From Muscardinus avellanarius (taxonomy: Eukaryota > Chordata > Mammalia > Rodentia > Gliridae): a stretch of DNA of 64,000 nt. The notes under the pieces are model-generated. The model made no database searches, was not told where the DNA came from, and saw only the letters and a list, made by a program, of their open reading frames with translations. The stretch is from assembly GCA_963383645.1 (NCBI GenBank), contig OY726561.1:28872826-28936825 (forward strand), read 5' to 3'. The stretch's first letter is position 1; each line of letters starts with the position of its first letter. Shown here piece by piece: positions 35,432 to 47,030 of the stretch. The translations under genes and the position numbers were made by a program.

Positions 35432-36748
35432 CAAAATATTAGCTATACGCATTTAATACCATATAAAAAGAATTGTACACCCCAAGTTGGTTTCATCCCA
35501 GAAAAGCAAGACTGGTTCAAAATATGAAAATCAATACATGTTATTCGCCACATAATTAGAACTGAGAACAAAAACCACATGATCATATCAATAGATGTTG
35601 AAAAGCATTTGCAAAATCCAATACCCATTCCTGTTAAAAACACTGCAGAAAATTGAAATAGAAGAAATATCTCAACATTATTAAGGCAATATACAATAAA
35701 CCCAAAGCCAACATCATATTGAATGGGGAAAACCTGCAAGAATTTCCTCTAAAATCAGGAACAAGACAAAGATGCCCACTATCACCACTCCTTTTCAATA
35801 TAGTCCTCGAGACTCTTGCCACAGCAATAAGACAAGAGAAATACATCAAAAGAATTCAAATAGGAAGAGAGGAATTAAAACTATCCTTCTTAGTAGATGA
35901 CATGATCATTTATGTGGAAGACCCAAAGAACCCAACCAAAAGACTATTGGAGCTGATTAAGCAATTCAGCAAAGTTTCAGGATACAAAATCAAACTAACG
36001 AAATCAGTTGCTTTTCTATATGCCAACAATGAATCCACAATGAAAGAAATAAAGAAAATAATTCTATTCACTATAACTTCAAAACTAATAAAGTACTTAG
36101 AAATAAACCTAACCAAAGATGTAAAAGACCTCTACAATGAAAACTATAAAACATTAAAGAAAGTAATTGAAGAAGACCTTGGAAGATGGAAAGATCTTGC
36201 TCATGAATAGGCAGAATAAATATAATCAAAATAGCCATTCTGCTAAAAGTGATCTACAGAGTCAATGCAATTCCTATAAAAAAAAAATCAACGACATTCT
36301 TCATAGACCTAGAAAAATCAGTCATGAATTTTATATGGAGAAAGAAAAGATCCAGAATAGCCAAAGTAATTCTCAGCAAAAGGTGTTAATTTTTTACTAT
36401 ACTCTTGTGTTGTGAGGCATTCCATTTATTGACATACATTCAACATAAATTTATGCCCTATACTTTAGCATGGTAATTAATTTATATGTATTTCTTATTG
36501 CCTGTCAATTTTTCCAGGCATGTTAACCATATTTTGAAGTTTAAATTGATTTTTATAACATGTGGGATTTTTCCTGCTGTTTAATACAACATTAGAAATG
36601 ATGACTAATGATATTTTTAGAAGACCAGATATCATTTGTTACAGATACATCAACATTATAAACACTCAAAGTGGACAGATATGTTTATTTTCTTTGTAAG
36701 CAGAAACTATCACTGGGATGTATGGAATTATTTTTTTTCTTTTAGCTT

Positions 36749-36868
36749 TTTTGTGGTACTGGGAATCAAAACCAGGGTCTAGAGCATCCTTGGTAAGTAT
36801 TCTACCACTGAGAGCATTCTTGATAAGTATTCTGCCACTTGGTAAGTATTCTATCACCCCAGACCTTG
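36749..36868 (-). mobile_element. ID-type SINE fragment with internal 30-bp tandem expansion
   Basis: 'tgtggtactgggaatcaaaa' begins an antisense ID-like tail. The part ending 'attctaccactg' is repeated: units 36781-36810, 36811-36840 and a partial 36841-36860. Confidence 0.8.
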
Positions 36869-37080
36869 AATTATTCTTAATAAAAAATAATTCTTTTGGC
36901 CAATAGAGCAGAATTTTTAGGAATGGAAGTTAAAAAAATAGATTTATTCTCAATTTTTTAAGACTTTAGAGAGTCTTCTCAGACTTTTTGAAGCAGTTGA
37001 AAAAATCACACTTAACCCTCTCATATTGTTATATACACAGTTGATACTAGTACTCACAAGTACTGACCATCTCATTCTTC

Positions 37081-37271
37081 TTTTTTTTTTTGTGGTACTG
37101 GGGTTCCTGGAAGCCCTTCTAATTCTGGGCTACACTCCCAGACCTATTTTTACATTTTTTATTTGGAAACAGGGTCTCTTAAGCCAGTGAGGCTGGCTTT
37201 GAACCAGCGTGATCCTCCTGTCTCTGCCTCCCAAGCGCGGGGATTATGAGCGTGTGCCACTACGCCTGGCT
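37081..37271 (-). mobile_element. Young B1-dID SINE
   Basis: 'tgtggtactggggttcctgg', hairpin 'gccagtgaggctggc', 'gtgtgccactacgcctggc'. 'ctcatt' precedes the poly(T) and follows the head. Confidence 0.93.
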
Positions 37272-37561
37272 CATTATTATTTTTAATTGATGCCACATGT
37301 TTATCTAAGACACTTGGAAAATAGGATACAAAAGTTATTTAAAGGCCCATAACATACTAACACAATAACTTTGGCAGAGTTATGCCTTAATACAGACCAT
37401 ACACCTACCTTATTTTCTTTTATTAAAACCTCTTGTAATTCCACTTGGAAAGAACCATGCAGATAACTATGTATATTTATTTCTATTTATCTATATTTAT
37501 TTTCATCAGCCACTGGCTGAGGTTCAAGGGCAAATAAGTAGTAAATTTTAAAAAAAGAGAT

Positions 37562-37755
37562 AGTCAGGCATTCTGGTGCATGCCTCTAATACCAAGAGAA
37601 TCACAGTTGAGTGACACAGTCCTCAACACAGTTTTGAGGATATAGCCTCAGCAACACAATGAGACTCAGTAACCTAGCCAGACTCCATTTCAAAACACAA
37701 AATAAAAATAGTCTGGGCTGTAGGTCAGAGAAAGAAAGTTCCTGGGTTCAATCCT

Positions 37756-37765
<10 letters not shown>
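37562..37765 (+). mobile_element. Diverged B1-dID SINE
   Basis: 'gtcaggcattctggtgcatg', 'ccagactccatttcaaaaca', 'gtctgggctgtaggtcagag', 'gggttcaatccttagta'. Confidence 0.78.
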
Positions 37766-37796
<31 letters not shown>

Positions 37797-37840
37797 AACA
37801 TACATACACACACACACACACACACATACACACACTCATG
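37762..37840. repeat. (CA)n microsatellite
   Basis: Two CA runs split by 'gtaacatacat', grown from the preceding SINE tail. Confidence 0.96.
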
Positions 37841-38231
37841 TACACAGTCCTTGTAGTAAAAAAAAAAGCATATGATCTAATATAATGTAAATCCTAGTGA
37901 TACAAATAAAATAATTTTCAGGGTAAAAATCACAGATGTTATAACTCCAATGGAGAAGGTCAATAAAGTACAAGTGGATAACAAATATACCTCCAGTTGT
38001 CTGTGTGTGCCCCTAGAGGAATGGAGAGAACAGCGCAAGCAGTGGCTCAGGAACTTGAAGTGTCCTGTGCTTTCTAAGACCCTCTAGAGCCCTGCATTGG
38101 CATTATCAGTGCATGAAGGGGTGAGAAGAGTATAGTAGACACTGAGGCTGGGAGGACTGGCAGAGGCCAGGCAAGGTTCTGCCTTGCGCTAGGCAAAGAA
38201 GGTTGAGCTTGTAAGACTCTGAATCACCTAT

Positions 38232-38235
<4 letters not shown>

Positions 38236-38284
<49 letters not shown>
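38236..38284. repeat. (TA)n microsatellite
   Basis: About 24 TA units. Confidence 0.97.
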
Positions 38285-38286
<2 letters not shown>

Positions 38287-38362
38287 GTATATTTAAACTG
38301 ATTTTAGAAATGGGCATTTTTTTCCTAAGAAAGATCTTGTGGAAATTTATAAAAATCTATCT

Positions 38363-38445
38363 AGAATGTAGCTCAGTGGTAGAGAGTATGCTTACCATGA
38401 ATGAGGCTGTGGGTTTGAAGCCTGGTTACAAAAAATACATAGAAT
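38363..38445 (+). mobile_element. ID element
   Basis: 'aatgtagctcagtggtagag', 'ggctgtgggtttgaagcctg', A-rich end. Confidence 0.85.
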
Positions 38446-38615
38446 ATAGATGGAGATAGATGGGAGGCTCCTCCGAAGTCAATCTGAGGTGCCCTTAGTG
38501 ACTGTAGTGATACAAAGACCTGATTCAAATATTTGTTACATGAATCATATTTAAAGGGACCATAACTCGCCTTTTTTTAACCATTTAGTCAATCCTTTAT
38601 TTTTAAACATTTCAG

Positions 38616-38805
38616 GGAGGAGGTACATCCGAATATGTGTAAAAGTATGAATGTAGCATGGTTAACCTGGACACTCATTGTTGGGAGGGGGAGGGGAGCG
38701 GGGGATGGGAGAGGGCACCAAGCACAGTCTGAATGTATGCCATTTTCAATATGATCCACATGAAATAAAAAAAAGAAAATTAAAAAAGAAAATAATTAAC
38801 AATAA
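38616..38805 (+). mobile_element. 5'-truncated L1 (3' UTR)
   Basis: 'gtatgaatgtagcatggtta', 'ctcattgttgggaggggg', 'cagtctgaatgtatgccatt', A-rich tail. Nearly the same text as 60190-60344. Confidence 0.88.
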
Positions 38806-38961
38806 AAAAGTTCATATACTTTGATAAGAGTATGTTTGCATTTTGGAGTTTATTATTAGAAAATAGAGAATATATATATAAAACTAAGTGCACAAAGATG
38901 TTTATTTCATTCTTGTTTATAATATTGTAAAAGTAGCTCGCCTTTTAAATGTTAATGACGG

Positions 38962-39335
38962 TGCTATAGTTTGGATATCCAGTGTCCCCCAAATCTATGT
39001 GTTAAAGTTTAGTCCCTAGCTGGGAGCTACTGGGAGGTTGTAGAAACTTTAAGCAATTGGCTTTAGTGGGAGGTTTTAGTTCATCGAGGGCATGTGAGAG
39101 GACGTGTGGGACCTTGGTTTCCTTCTCCTTCTCTTTCACCTCCTGTTCTACCAGCGAGGAGCTTTGCTTTGCCCAGTGTTTTCCTCTGTGATGCATGGCC
39201 TGACCACAGGCTCAACAGCAACAGGGCCTGGACTGGAACCTCTAATACTGTAAGCCCCCAAACCATTTCTCTCTAGAATTGATTATCTCAGGCATTTATT
39301 ACAGTAGTAGAAAGCCAACTGATTGACTCAAGAAC
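38962..39335 (+). mobile_element. MaLR LTR
   Basis: 'gctatagtttggatatccag', 'gtgggaggttttagttcatc', 'cctctgtgatgcatggcctg', 'gattatctcaggcatttatt', 'aaagccaactgattgactca'. Full-length layout. Confidence 0.8.
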
Positions 39336-39671
39336 ATATACACTGGGCCTTTTGATATCAGGATAAAGGCATTTATATCTAGTTCTATAGAAAATATGAA
39401 GAAATACCAGCAGAGGAGACTGTAACCCAAGGAATTGTATTTCCTTAACAAAACAATTCATTCCCTACTCCTGACTAGAAGAGACCTGCTTCTGTTTGGT
39501 AGGGTCCTAAGAATGAAGTTGGATATGGTGGCCAGTGAAACCCACTAGGAGATGTTTTACTATTCTATCAATTCCCTAATTTGTCCCTAATTTATGCTAC
39601 AAGCTTAAGATTAGTGTTGATGCTGGTGACAACACTCACTTATTATCTACTGCATGGGAAAAGATAGGAAA

Positions 39672-39795
39672 GGTTATGGTTTGGATTTAAAATGTCCCGC
39701 AAAGCTATGTGTGAAGCTTTACAGCCAAGCTCAGAGATAGGACATGGCTGAAGGAGGTGGGATTGGGGGGCCTTGGGGGCTGTATCAGCCCCTTA
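39672..39795 (+). mobile_element. MaLR LTR 5' fragment
   Basis: 'aggttatggtttggatttaa' matches the start of the LTR at 38962. It is cut off before the young SINE. Confidence 0.6.
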
Positions 39796-39816
39796 CCCCG
39801 CTGCTCCTCTATGAAA

Positions 39817-39990
39817 GCCAGGCATGATGGCGCACGCTTGTAATCCCCGCGCTTGGGAGGCGGAGATAGGAGGATTGCGCAGGTTTGAAGACAGCAGCGC
39901 TTGCATAAGAGACCCTGTTTCCAAAAATAAAATAGGTCTGGGAGTGTAGCTCCCAGAAGGGCTTCTAGGAACCCCAGTATCACACACACA

Positions 39991-40025
<35 letters not shown>

Positions 40026-40028
40026 AAA
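39817..40028 (+). mobile_element. Young B1-dID SINE with (CA)n then poly(A) tail
   Basis: 'gccaggcatgatggcgcacg', 'gaccctgtttccaaaaataa', 'gaaccccagtatc', (CA)n 39982-40003, poly(A) to 40028. The middle hairpin is decayed (agacagcagcgcttgc). Confidence 0.92.
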
Positions 40029-40794
40029 GCTTCTATGGTGGTTCTAATACTGAAGGAGTAGTCTGATTATGCTTTAAAGGCAGGTGCCACCTTTTTTTAG
40101 CCATCTCTGCACCAGGGCAGAATTTCATATTTATGAGAGTTGTAAGTATGTGAAATACTTGATTATGAGCTTAAATACCAATTTGAGTCAACGAGCAGGA
40201 AAAGAGTAGGAAAAGCTAATCACCTTAAGAAGCTGCTGGACTCTTTTTCTATTACTACAAAAAAAAAAAAATTCCACTTAGCAGCAACTTGACCTTCAAG
40301 AGGTCAGTGTCATGAATATTTGTAAGCAAGTTACCTAAATGTTCAAACATGAGCAGCTGGACTGAAATCGACACTGACTGGAGTGACACAGAATACTGGT
40401 GTCCAAGGGAGCTAGGCTCTAACTTAGAGAGCTTAGTTCCAATATTTGACAACTGATCCTTAATCCCAGAAGGGATCAGATTAGCAGTAGGTGAGTATAA
40501 AGTACTGAACATGAAGAATGTAGGACATTTATTAAAAGGATATTTTAAAAAATTGGCCAAGAGACTATGTAAATAGTGGGGAAATATGAAATCTTGTTCC
40601 AGTTCTCCTAAATAAATAATAACTCTGCAAAACTTGGGTGCTGCATTGCTCTTTGATGGCCAAGTGATATTTGAATGAGAAAAGTTATTATAATAGTCCC
40701 ATCAAAATTATTTATATTAACAATGGTCTTGAAAGCAAGAATCAGCTTCTTAGGGATTTCTTTTTTACCCTAACTAGGTCCCTTTTCCTTCTAA

Positions 40795-41320
40795 GAATCA
40801 TGGAACCAACGAATAAGGTAGAATTAAGTGAGCAGTGAATAAAGGTTTATTGTTGGCCAAGAGTGAGAGAAGCAGGGAGACAGGCTCACAGATTACCTTT
40901 TCAACCTGTGGAAGTTGGGGAAGTCCTAGTAATAGGATAAAAGAAAGAAGGGGCCATAGGCTAATAAGGGGGTGAAATATTCTTGTCTTTTCTGGGAATG
41001 GGTAGAGATTTTTCAGGAATGTGGGTGCCACCTCTTTTTGCCTTCTGATTCTTTCTGGTCATGCACATGCAATTGTCAACTGTCTTGGTGCTGGGATGGG
41101 TGTATCATGTACCATGCATATAAGATTACAGTGAAGTTAGAGGTTGTCTGGGGTCACTTGGCAGCCATCATAGATCCAACCAGTTTTGGCTAGCCCACCT
41201 GAAAAGGAAGTCTTGGCCTACACATATTCTATTCTCAAAGGTGAACAAAATTAGGGCAGGATGGAAGTTTGGCTGGGTCACTAGGCCACACACTGGGTCA
41301 CAAGATTATTATTTTTATAA
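40795..41320 (-). mobile_element. Unclassified LTR-like repeat, copy A
   Basis: Matches copy B (41632-42235) in order and orientation: 'gagcagtgaataaaggttta', 'aggctaataagggggtgaaa', 'agttagaggttgtctggggt', 'ttggctagcccacctgaa', 'tcactaggccacac'. On the minus strand AATAAA lies near one end, as in an LTR. The family is not recognised. Confidence 0.55.
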
Positions 41321-41631
41321 GTGGTATACTACCAGAAAAGAAAATTAAATTTAATTCTTCAGAAGAAAAATTAGGGGGTATACCATATAACTTATTTTCT
41401 CTTTCAACTCTTAGATTCTTTAAATTATTACTATTATCTTGTCTTTAAGCTCCCCAATTTTTTTCCTCAGCAGTGTTTAATCTACTGATGAGCCCACATT
41501 GCTTCGTTATTTATTTAAATTAAGTGTTTCTGATTACCATTTCTTTTTGATTCATAGATTTTCCATCTCATTGCTTATATTACACATCTTGTTACCAATT
41601 TTTGATCCCAAATCCTACTTTCTTTATCACT

Positions 41632-42235
41632 CTTGGAACTGTGGAACCAATAACAAGACCAAGAACTCATTGAGCAGTGAAAATGTTTATTCTTGGCCCA
41701 AAATAGGAGAAATGGGAGATAAACTAAAAAAAAATCAACTTCCTCAAACTCAATATCCTGTATGGGGAAGGGGCTAGTGGGGAGGGAGCCAGAGGAAAGC
41801 CCACCAAGTGCTATGTGCTTGTATGTCACTATCACTGTGGGCTCTATTATGAGACTCTAATGTACCAATAAAAGTATAAAAATTCTACATATAAATGTAT
41901 TATGGCATTAGAAAAATCAATTTCCTGCCTCTGTAGTGTCAGGAGACTATAGCTTTTGAATTAAAAATATAAGTGGGAGGGATAGGCTCATAAAGGGAAG
42001 GAATATCCATGTCTTTATTATAGTGAAGTAGAGATTGTCTAGTGTCACTCCAGCAGCCATATTAGAGCTAACCAGTTTAGGCTAGCCCACATGAAGAGGG
42101 ACTTTTAGCCTTTAGGCATCTTGTTCTCGAAGATAAACAAGATTAGGATGACGCAAAAGTCCAGCTAGGTCACCTAGGTAGTACAAAGTTTAGGGTAGGA
42201 TAACAATCTATTCTTAAACAAGTCTACTTTTTCCA
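41632..42235 (-). mobile_element. Unclassified LTR-like repeat, copy B (split by an L1 tail)
   Basis: 'gagcagtgaaaatgtttatt', 'aggctcataaagggaaggaa', 'agtagagattgtctagtgtc', 'taggctagcccacatgaa', 'gtcacctaggtag'. A 3' L1 fragment interrupts it at about 41785-41888. About 310 bp separate copies A and B. Confidence 0.55.
41785..41888 (+). mobile_element. L1 3'-end fragment
   Basis: 'accaagtgctatgtgcttgt', 'ctctaatgtaccaataaaag', matching the end of the L1s at 45330 (minus) and 4575-4722. Confidence 0.6.
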
Positions 42236-43550
42236 TTAGGACCCTCAGTACATTAATTAAAATTCAAATGTCTTTGTTTGACAGTCTTGAAATCTGTGTC
42301 ATGTCTGAGGCTGGCTCTGACTGCTTTATTCTTGCAGACCATGCATTTTCTTGTCTTTTGGCATACCTTGTAATTTTTGTTTCTGTTGTTGTTGTTGTTG
42401 AAAGATGAACACGATATATATGAATCATAGAAACTGAGATAACATAGAAACTAGGCCTTTGGAGTGGGGATTTATGTTATTTTGGTTGCATTTAATGTTT
42501 GCTATAGTTATAGGAGCTAGAAATTTTAAATTCCTCTAGTACCTTGTTTTTTAACCTAGGGCTTCCTTAGCTATGACTTCTTGGGGTCTGTTCTTTATAG
42601 CCCTCACAAGTGTAATTCCCTGTAATGCTGGAGTCCTGTTGGTGTGGTATAGTATGGAGAAGGGGAGCGTTCTATAGTCCTGATTAAATTTCAGTGTTTT
42701 AGTGGCCTTTGCTTTTGGACCAGGACTTTCACATATTCTTCTCCAGTGGAGTAGCTTCCATGCACAGGCTCCTACTCCATTCCTTGGATGCAGCCCGTTT
42801 CCTTAAAGGCCTTGCCTCTGTTGATCATATAAACCCCTTCTCTGCAGCTCTTGTTTACATGGGAATCCTAGAGAGGTAAATGGGGTTGAATTGGGAAGAT
42901 GTCCCTTCCACAAGCTGGAAGGCTCTGGTGAAGTTCTTTTCCCAGAAGAGTAGGCACACATCACAGTGATTACTCACCTCCCCCCCCCCACCACCAAAAC
43001 CACCATCACTATTACCACCGCTACTACCACCCCTCTAGAATCACAAGGATCCTCATGGCGATACTGTGGAGGTGCTAGAAATAAAACCCAGGGAAAATCC
43101 CTAAAGACTACAGCCACCCGAGGAACTTCTCACGGTTACTTTAGTCCACACTCAGCCTCTGGCCATTCACAAAATTACCATGTAAATGGTTTTACAAGTC
43201 TGTGGCTCCCACAGCTTCTGCTGGGGATAATGGAGTCTCAGGTGTATATCTGATGGTACCTTTCTCTTCAGACACTGAGTGGTAATTTGCCCTGTGATCT
43301 CAGTTCTCTGATGGAAGCACAGAAGTCATTAATTGTCCATTTTGCCAAATTTTGGGGTATTGTGAAGATGATAATAACAGCTTCTAAGCTTTTTACAAGT
43401 CAGAACTGAATTCAGAAGCCTAACTAAATTAATTATTCCTACTCATAGCTCTCAACTTGTAGGCAAATATAATGCCTAAATTAAAAAATTTCAAATATTC
43501 TATTCAAACTGACTATCCTGTCACTTAGGTATATTCTGAAACTTCAAATT
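42236..43550. other. Gene-free, probably old repeat-derived sequence
   Basis: No gene seen. Stretches near 42600-42850 and 43080-43370 look like internal sequence of an old retroelement but I cannot name it. A C-run and CCA-rich tract lies at 42980-43035; it yields a Thr-rich open frame of no significance. Confidence 0.4.
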
Positions 43551-43558
43551 ACTTTAGG

Positions 43559-43634
43559 GTCAAAGATATAGTTTAGTGAGACTTGCCTACTATGCATAAA
43601 GCCCTGAGTTCAATCCCCAGCATTGCAAAATATG

Positions 43635-43635
<1 letters not shown>
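43559..43635 (+). mobile_element. ID element
   Basis: 'tatagtttagtgagacttgc', 'gcataaagccctgagttcaa', 'tccccagcattgc'. Confidence 0.85.
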
Positions 43636-43679
<44 letters not shown>

Positions 43680-43680
43680 A
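43636..43680. repeat. (TA)n microsatellite
   Basis: Alternating TA directly behind the ID element. Confidence 0.96.
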
Positions 43681-44105
43681 TTAAATTGTTTCCATTACTT
43701 GCCAATCATATAAAATAATTATGTAATTATGTAATTTACATATAAATATATATTTTAAAATATTTTATATACTAGATCAATATTTATTAGTATTAATATA
43801 TATTAGCTTCATACTTTTTGAAGTTTAGCAATTCAATTTTTATATTTTTTACTATTGATTTTAATTATTTAATTTAATATTTGCTTCTCAATTCATAAAT
43901 ATAAGAGCACCAATCTCTGAGATGTTATAGAAATTTTCTCAGTAGTACATTATTTATACTCCTATTAACTAAGAGCAATGTTTGCTCTTATTTTAGTCTC
44001 TCAGTTTATTATGAATATCAATATAATCCTTTAAATAACTTATAGCATTTGAAAACTTTGATTTCAGAATTTTTTCATTGTTTTGCTTTCTTGACCTAAA
44101 TATTT

Positions 44106-44322
44106 TTGTGTGTGTGTGGTACTGGGGATGGAATCCAGAGGCATTTTATCTCCAAGCTATACCCTTTTTTAAAAGTTTATTTTTATTTTTATTTGAAATA
44201 ATGTCTTGCTAGGTTGCTGAGAGTCTTGCTATGTTGCTGAGGCTGGCCTTGAACCTGTGATCCTCCTGTCTCAGCTTCTCAAGTACTAAGATTACAGATG
44301 TGGGCCACCACATCCACCTTGA
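44106..44322 (-). mobile_element. B1-dID composite SINE
   Basis: 'ggtactggggatggaatcca', 'tgaggctggccttgaacctg', 'agatgtgggccaccacatcc'. Confidence 0.87.
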
Positions 44323-44500
44323 TCTAAAATATTTTTTAAACTCTGTTTACTGCTATAATCTCAGGGTTATTTTGATTATTGAATGTTTTGGGGTTAAAGA
44401 TAAAGAATCATTTCAAATAAAGATTGTTTTATTTATTTATTGTTAGTCAAAGGTGGCTACTGACAGATGTAGTTACAAATCTTCAACATTATCAAAGTTT

Positions 44501-44686
44501 TTTTTTTTGTGGTACTGGGTTCCTGGAAACTCTTCTACCTCCAGGATACACTCCCAGACCTATTTTTATATTTTTTATTTGGAAACAGGGTCTCTTAAGC
44601 CAGCACGGCTGGCTTCGAACCAGCGTGATCCTCTTGTCTCTGCCTCCCAAGTGCGGGGATTATAAGTGTGCGCCACCATGCCTGGC
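44501..44686 (-). mobile_element. Young B1-dID SINE with 15-bp TSD
   Basis: 'gtggtactgggttcctggaa', hairpin 'gccagcacggctggc', 'gtgcgccaccatgcctggc'. TSD acattatcaaagttt at 44486-44500 and 44687-44701. Confidence 0.95.
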
Positions 44687-44701
44687 ACATTATCAAAGTT
44701 T

Positions 44702-45329
44702 AAGTGATCATACTTTGGTATAATAGAATGAAGATGTTGGGTCCACAACTCAGTTTTGCTGGGGCAGTAGAATAGGTTGCTGAGAGATCAAGTAAAATAC
44801 CTGGAGATCATATGCTAGAAGGTTATTGAAACTGGCTGATGAGGAAGGTCCAGTGGTAAAGGGTTATGAAAGTAGCAACTCCGTCCTTCATTGTGCTTCA
44901 CTAGGAAGTCCAGTGCTGGCTGGTTGCCTGAATAACTTTTATTCTCTCCATGGTGCTTTTCTCTACACCAGTGACCACAGGTAAAGGGTTTTATGGATTA
45001 AGCTACATAAGCAGTGGCGTCAGGGGCTTGCTTTGTTCCACTGCATGATCAGCTTCTAAGGAATAGTTCCCATGGCATCAGGGCAGAAAAAGCAGTTCCT
45101 ACAGATTATATTAGTTTCCCCAGTTTATAGTATGCATGAGAGAAAATCAATGTCCTTTAAGACAATATTTATCTAGACATTTCAGTCTAGCCCTAACTCA
45201 TTGTTTGCTTGACATGGCTAGGTTCTTGGGAACAGAAAGGGCATTTCTGGTACTGTCTTTTTATTTTAAAGATGACATAGAAGGTTTTTCTTATTTGAGC
45301 TGGATTATAATAATTTGAGATATTATATT
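44702..45329. other. Gene-free unique-looking sequence
   Basis: Nothing recognisable was seen: no open frame with coding character and no named repeat, though parts may be old LTR or internal sequence. Confidence 0.5.
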
Positions 45330-46700
45330 TTAATTTTTAATTTATTGGTACATTGTAATCATACATCATTATGAATTACAGGATGGTAGAGGCATAAATG
45401 CACAAATCACTCATTTAGCCCTTTCCCAATTCCCACCCCATTCGTTTCCCCCCATCCTTCTGTTCAGCTTTGTGGCTGACTTTGATATGTTTGTGAATAT
45501 ACATTATTCCCTTCCCCTACCCCTATCCCATCTCCCTCAGGTTGCCTTCTTTACTCATTTTTCTCCTTTGTCTGGAGTCCCTCCTATGTCCTCTTTTCTC
45601 CCTACTTTCTGCCTATTAGGGGGAACATCTGACTTTTCCGTTTTTGTGACTGGCTAATTTCATTTAGCATAATGTCCTGGAGATCCATTCATTTTCTTGA
45701 AAAGGACACAATTCTGTTCTTCTTTATGGCTGAGTAAAATTCCACTGAGTACACATCCCATAGTTTTATAATCCATTCACCTGTTGATGAACATCTTGGC
45801 TGGTTCCAGTTTGCCAATTGTGAATATTGCAGCTATAAATATCGATACAGATGTATCTATGGTAGTATGATTTCACATTTTTGGGGGTAGGTACCCAAAA
45901 GTGGTATGTCTGGATCATATGGTAGATTCATCCCCATTCTTCTGAGGATCCTACATACTGTTTTCCAAAGTGGTTGCACTAATTTGCATTCCCACCATCA
46001 ATGTATTAAAGTTCCCACTTCATACCCTCACTGGCATTTGTCTTTTGTATTTTTTTTAATAATTGCCATTCTAATTGACATTAAGTGAAATATTGGGTGG
46101 TTTTGATTTGCAAATCTCTGATTGCTAATGATGTTGAACATTTTTTCATTTTTCTATTGGCCATTTTGGACAAAGGGGTCAAACACACACATTGGAGAAA
46201 AGATAAGCCTCTTTAACAAATGGTGTTGGCAAACTGGTTAACTACGTCCAGTAGAATGGAAATAAGCCCTACTTTCTCACTCTGCATAAGAATAATTTCA
46301 AGATTAATCAGAGATCTAGAATTCAAATATCTCTCTATATTAGACAAGAGATCTTGCAGCTACTTGAAGAGGGGATAGGTCTAACACTTCATCACATAGG
46401 CACAGATGAAAACTTTCTCAACAAGACTTCAAAGGCACAAGAAATTAAAGTGGAGATCAATACAAATTCAGTTTAATTGCATTAAACTGAAGGGCTTCTG
46501 TGCAGCAAAGAAAACTGTCAAGAACCTCAGCAAGAGCCAACTAAATGGAAGAAGGTTTTTGTCAGCTACTCTTCTGATAGAAGACTAATATCTAGAATAT
46601 ACATAAAACTCAAGAAACTCACAGCTAAGAAAACAAATAACCCAATCAAAAAATGGGCAAGTGAACTAAATAGACACTTCACAAAAGAAGAAATACATTA
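45330..46700 (-). mobile_element. L1 with inverted 5' part (second twin-primed element)
   Basis: 45330-46168 reads on the minus strand as the L1 3' UTR and extreme ORF2 C-terminus, beginning after 'tgaaaaaatgttcaacatc'. 46169-46700 reads on the plus strand as the ORF2 segment just before it ('aaaatgggcaagtgaactaa', 'acttcacaaaagaagaaata'). The two pieces are contiguous in L1, so the break at about 46168 is a 5' inversion. More diverged than the element at 32-36 kb. Confidence 0.88.
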
Positions 46701-47030
46701 ATACACACACATATCACTTGCTGTATTTTTCTCCATATCCCACCCTGCTACCCCTTCTTCTCTTCTCATATGGGAGTGATCCCTTTATATATGAACATAA
46801 TATTATTTGAACTGTTCCTTTCCTCCAGCCTCCTATTTTCCCCTTCCCATCTCCTTTCCCCAACCCTCTGCCTATAATCTATTGGTTTCTCTCTTCATTT
46901 GACTGAAGTCATTTTTTCTTTTTTATTTTTTTTCTCTAGCTTCCACATATGAGAGAAAACATTTGACTCTTGACTTTCCAAGACTGGCTGCTCTCACTTA
47001 ATATGTCTTATTCCATCCATTTATAAAATA
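46701..47030 (-). mobile_element. Old L1 3'-UTR fragment
   Basis: Pyrimidine-rich antisense L1 3' UTR ('ccccttcccatctcctttcc', 'gactggctgctctcacttaa'). Confidence 0.65.

Larger units (their letters stand above)
32040..36382 (-). mobile_element. L1 with inverted 5' part (twin-primed), about 3.6 kb of L1 plus three SINE insertion sites
   Basis: 32040-33818 reads on the minus strand as the C-terminal third of L1 ORF2 plus 3' UTR and A-rich tail; 33819-36382 reads on the plus strand as the upstream part of ORF2 (end of endonuclease region to reverse transcriptase). In a normal L1 the two pieces are contiguous: the plus piece ends 'ccaaagtaattctcagcaaa' and the minus piece begins about 20 bases further along ORF2. 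This head-to-head arrangement is what twin priming during target-primed reverse transcription leaves. ORF2 is interrupted by stops and frameshifts, so the element is dead. SINEs lie at 32659-32902, 34704-34902 and 35035-35431. Confidence 0.9.
33890..36382 (+). pseudogene. L1 ORF2 reverse-transcriptase remnant (inverted part)
   Basis: Plus-strand frames show the region before RT (KASRRQEIIKIRAKIN near 34190-34240), then the RT core at about 35719-36210: [20 protein letters not shown], then [13 protein letters not shown] with the catalytic DD kept, then [10 protein letters not shown] and [17 protein letters not shown]. Stops and frameshifts occur before and after, and two SINE sites break it. 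No intact endonuclease is present. Confidence 0.9.

Noticed and set aside
35719..36210. 163-codon reverse-transcriptase frame as a possible domesticated gene or retron
   Set aside because: Clearly L1 ORF2 inside a larger L1 with stops, frameshifts and SINE insertions on both sides; no selective retention is evident.
37659..37856. His/Thr repeat open frame
   Set aside because: Produced by (CA)n microsatellites.
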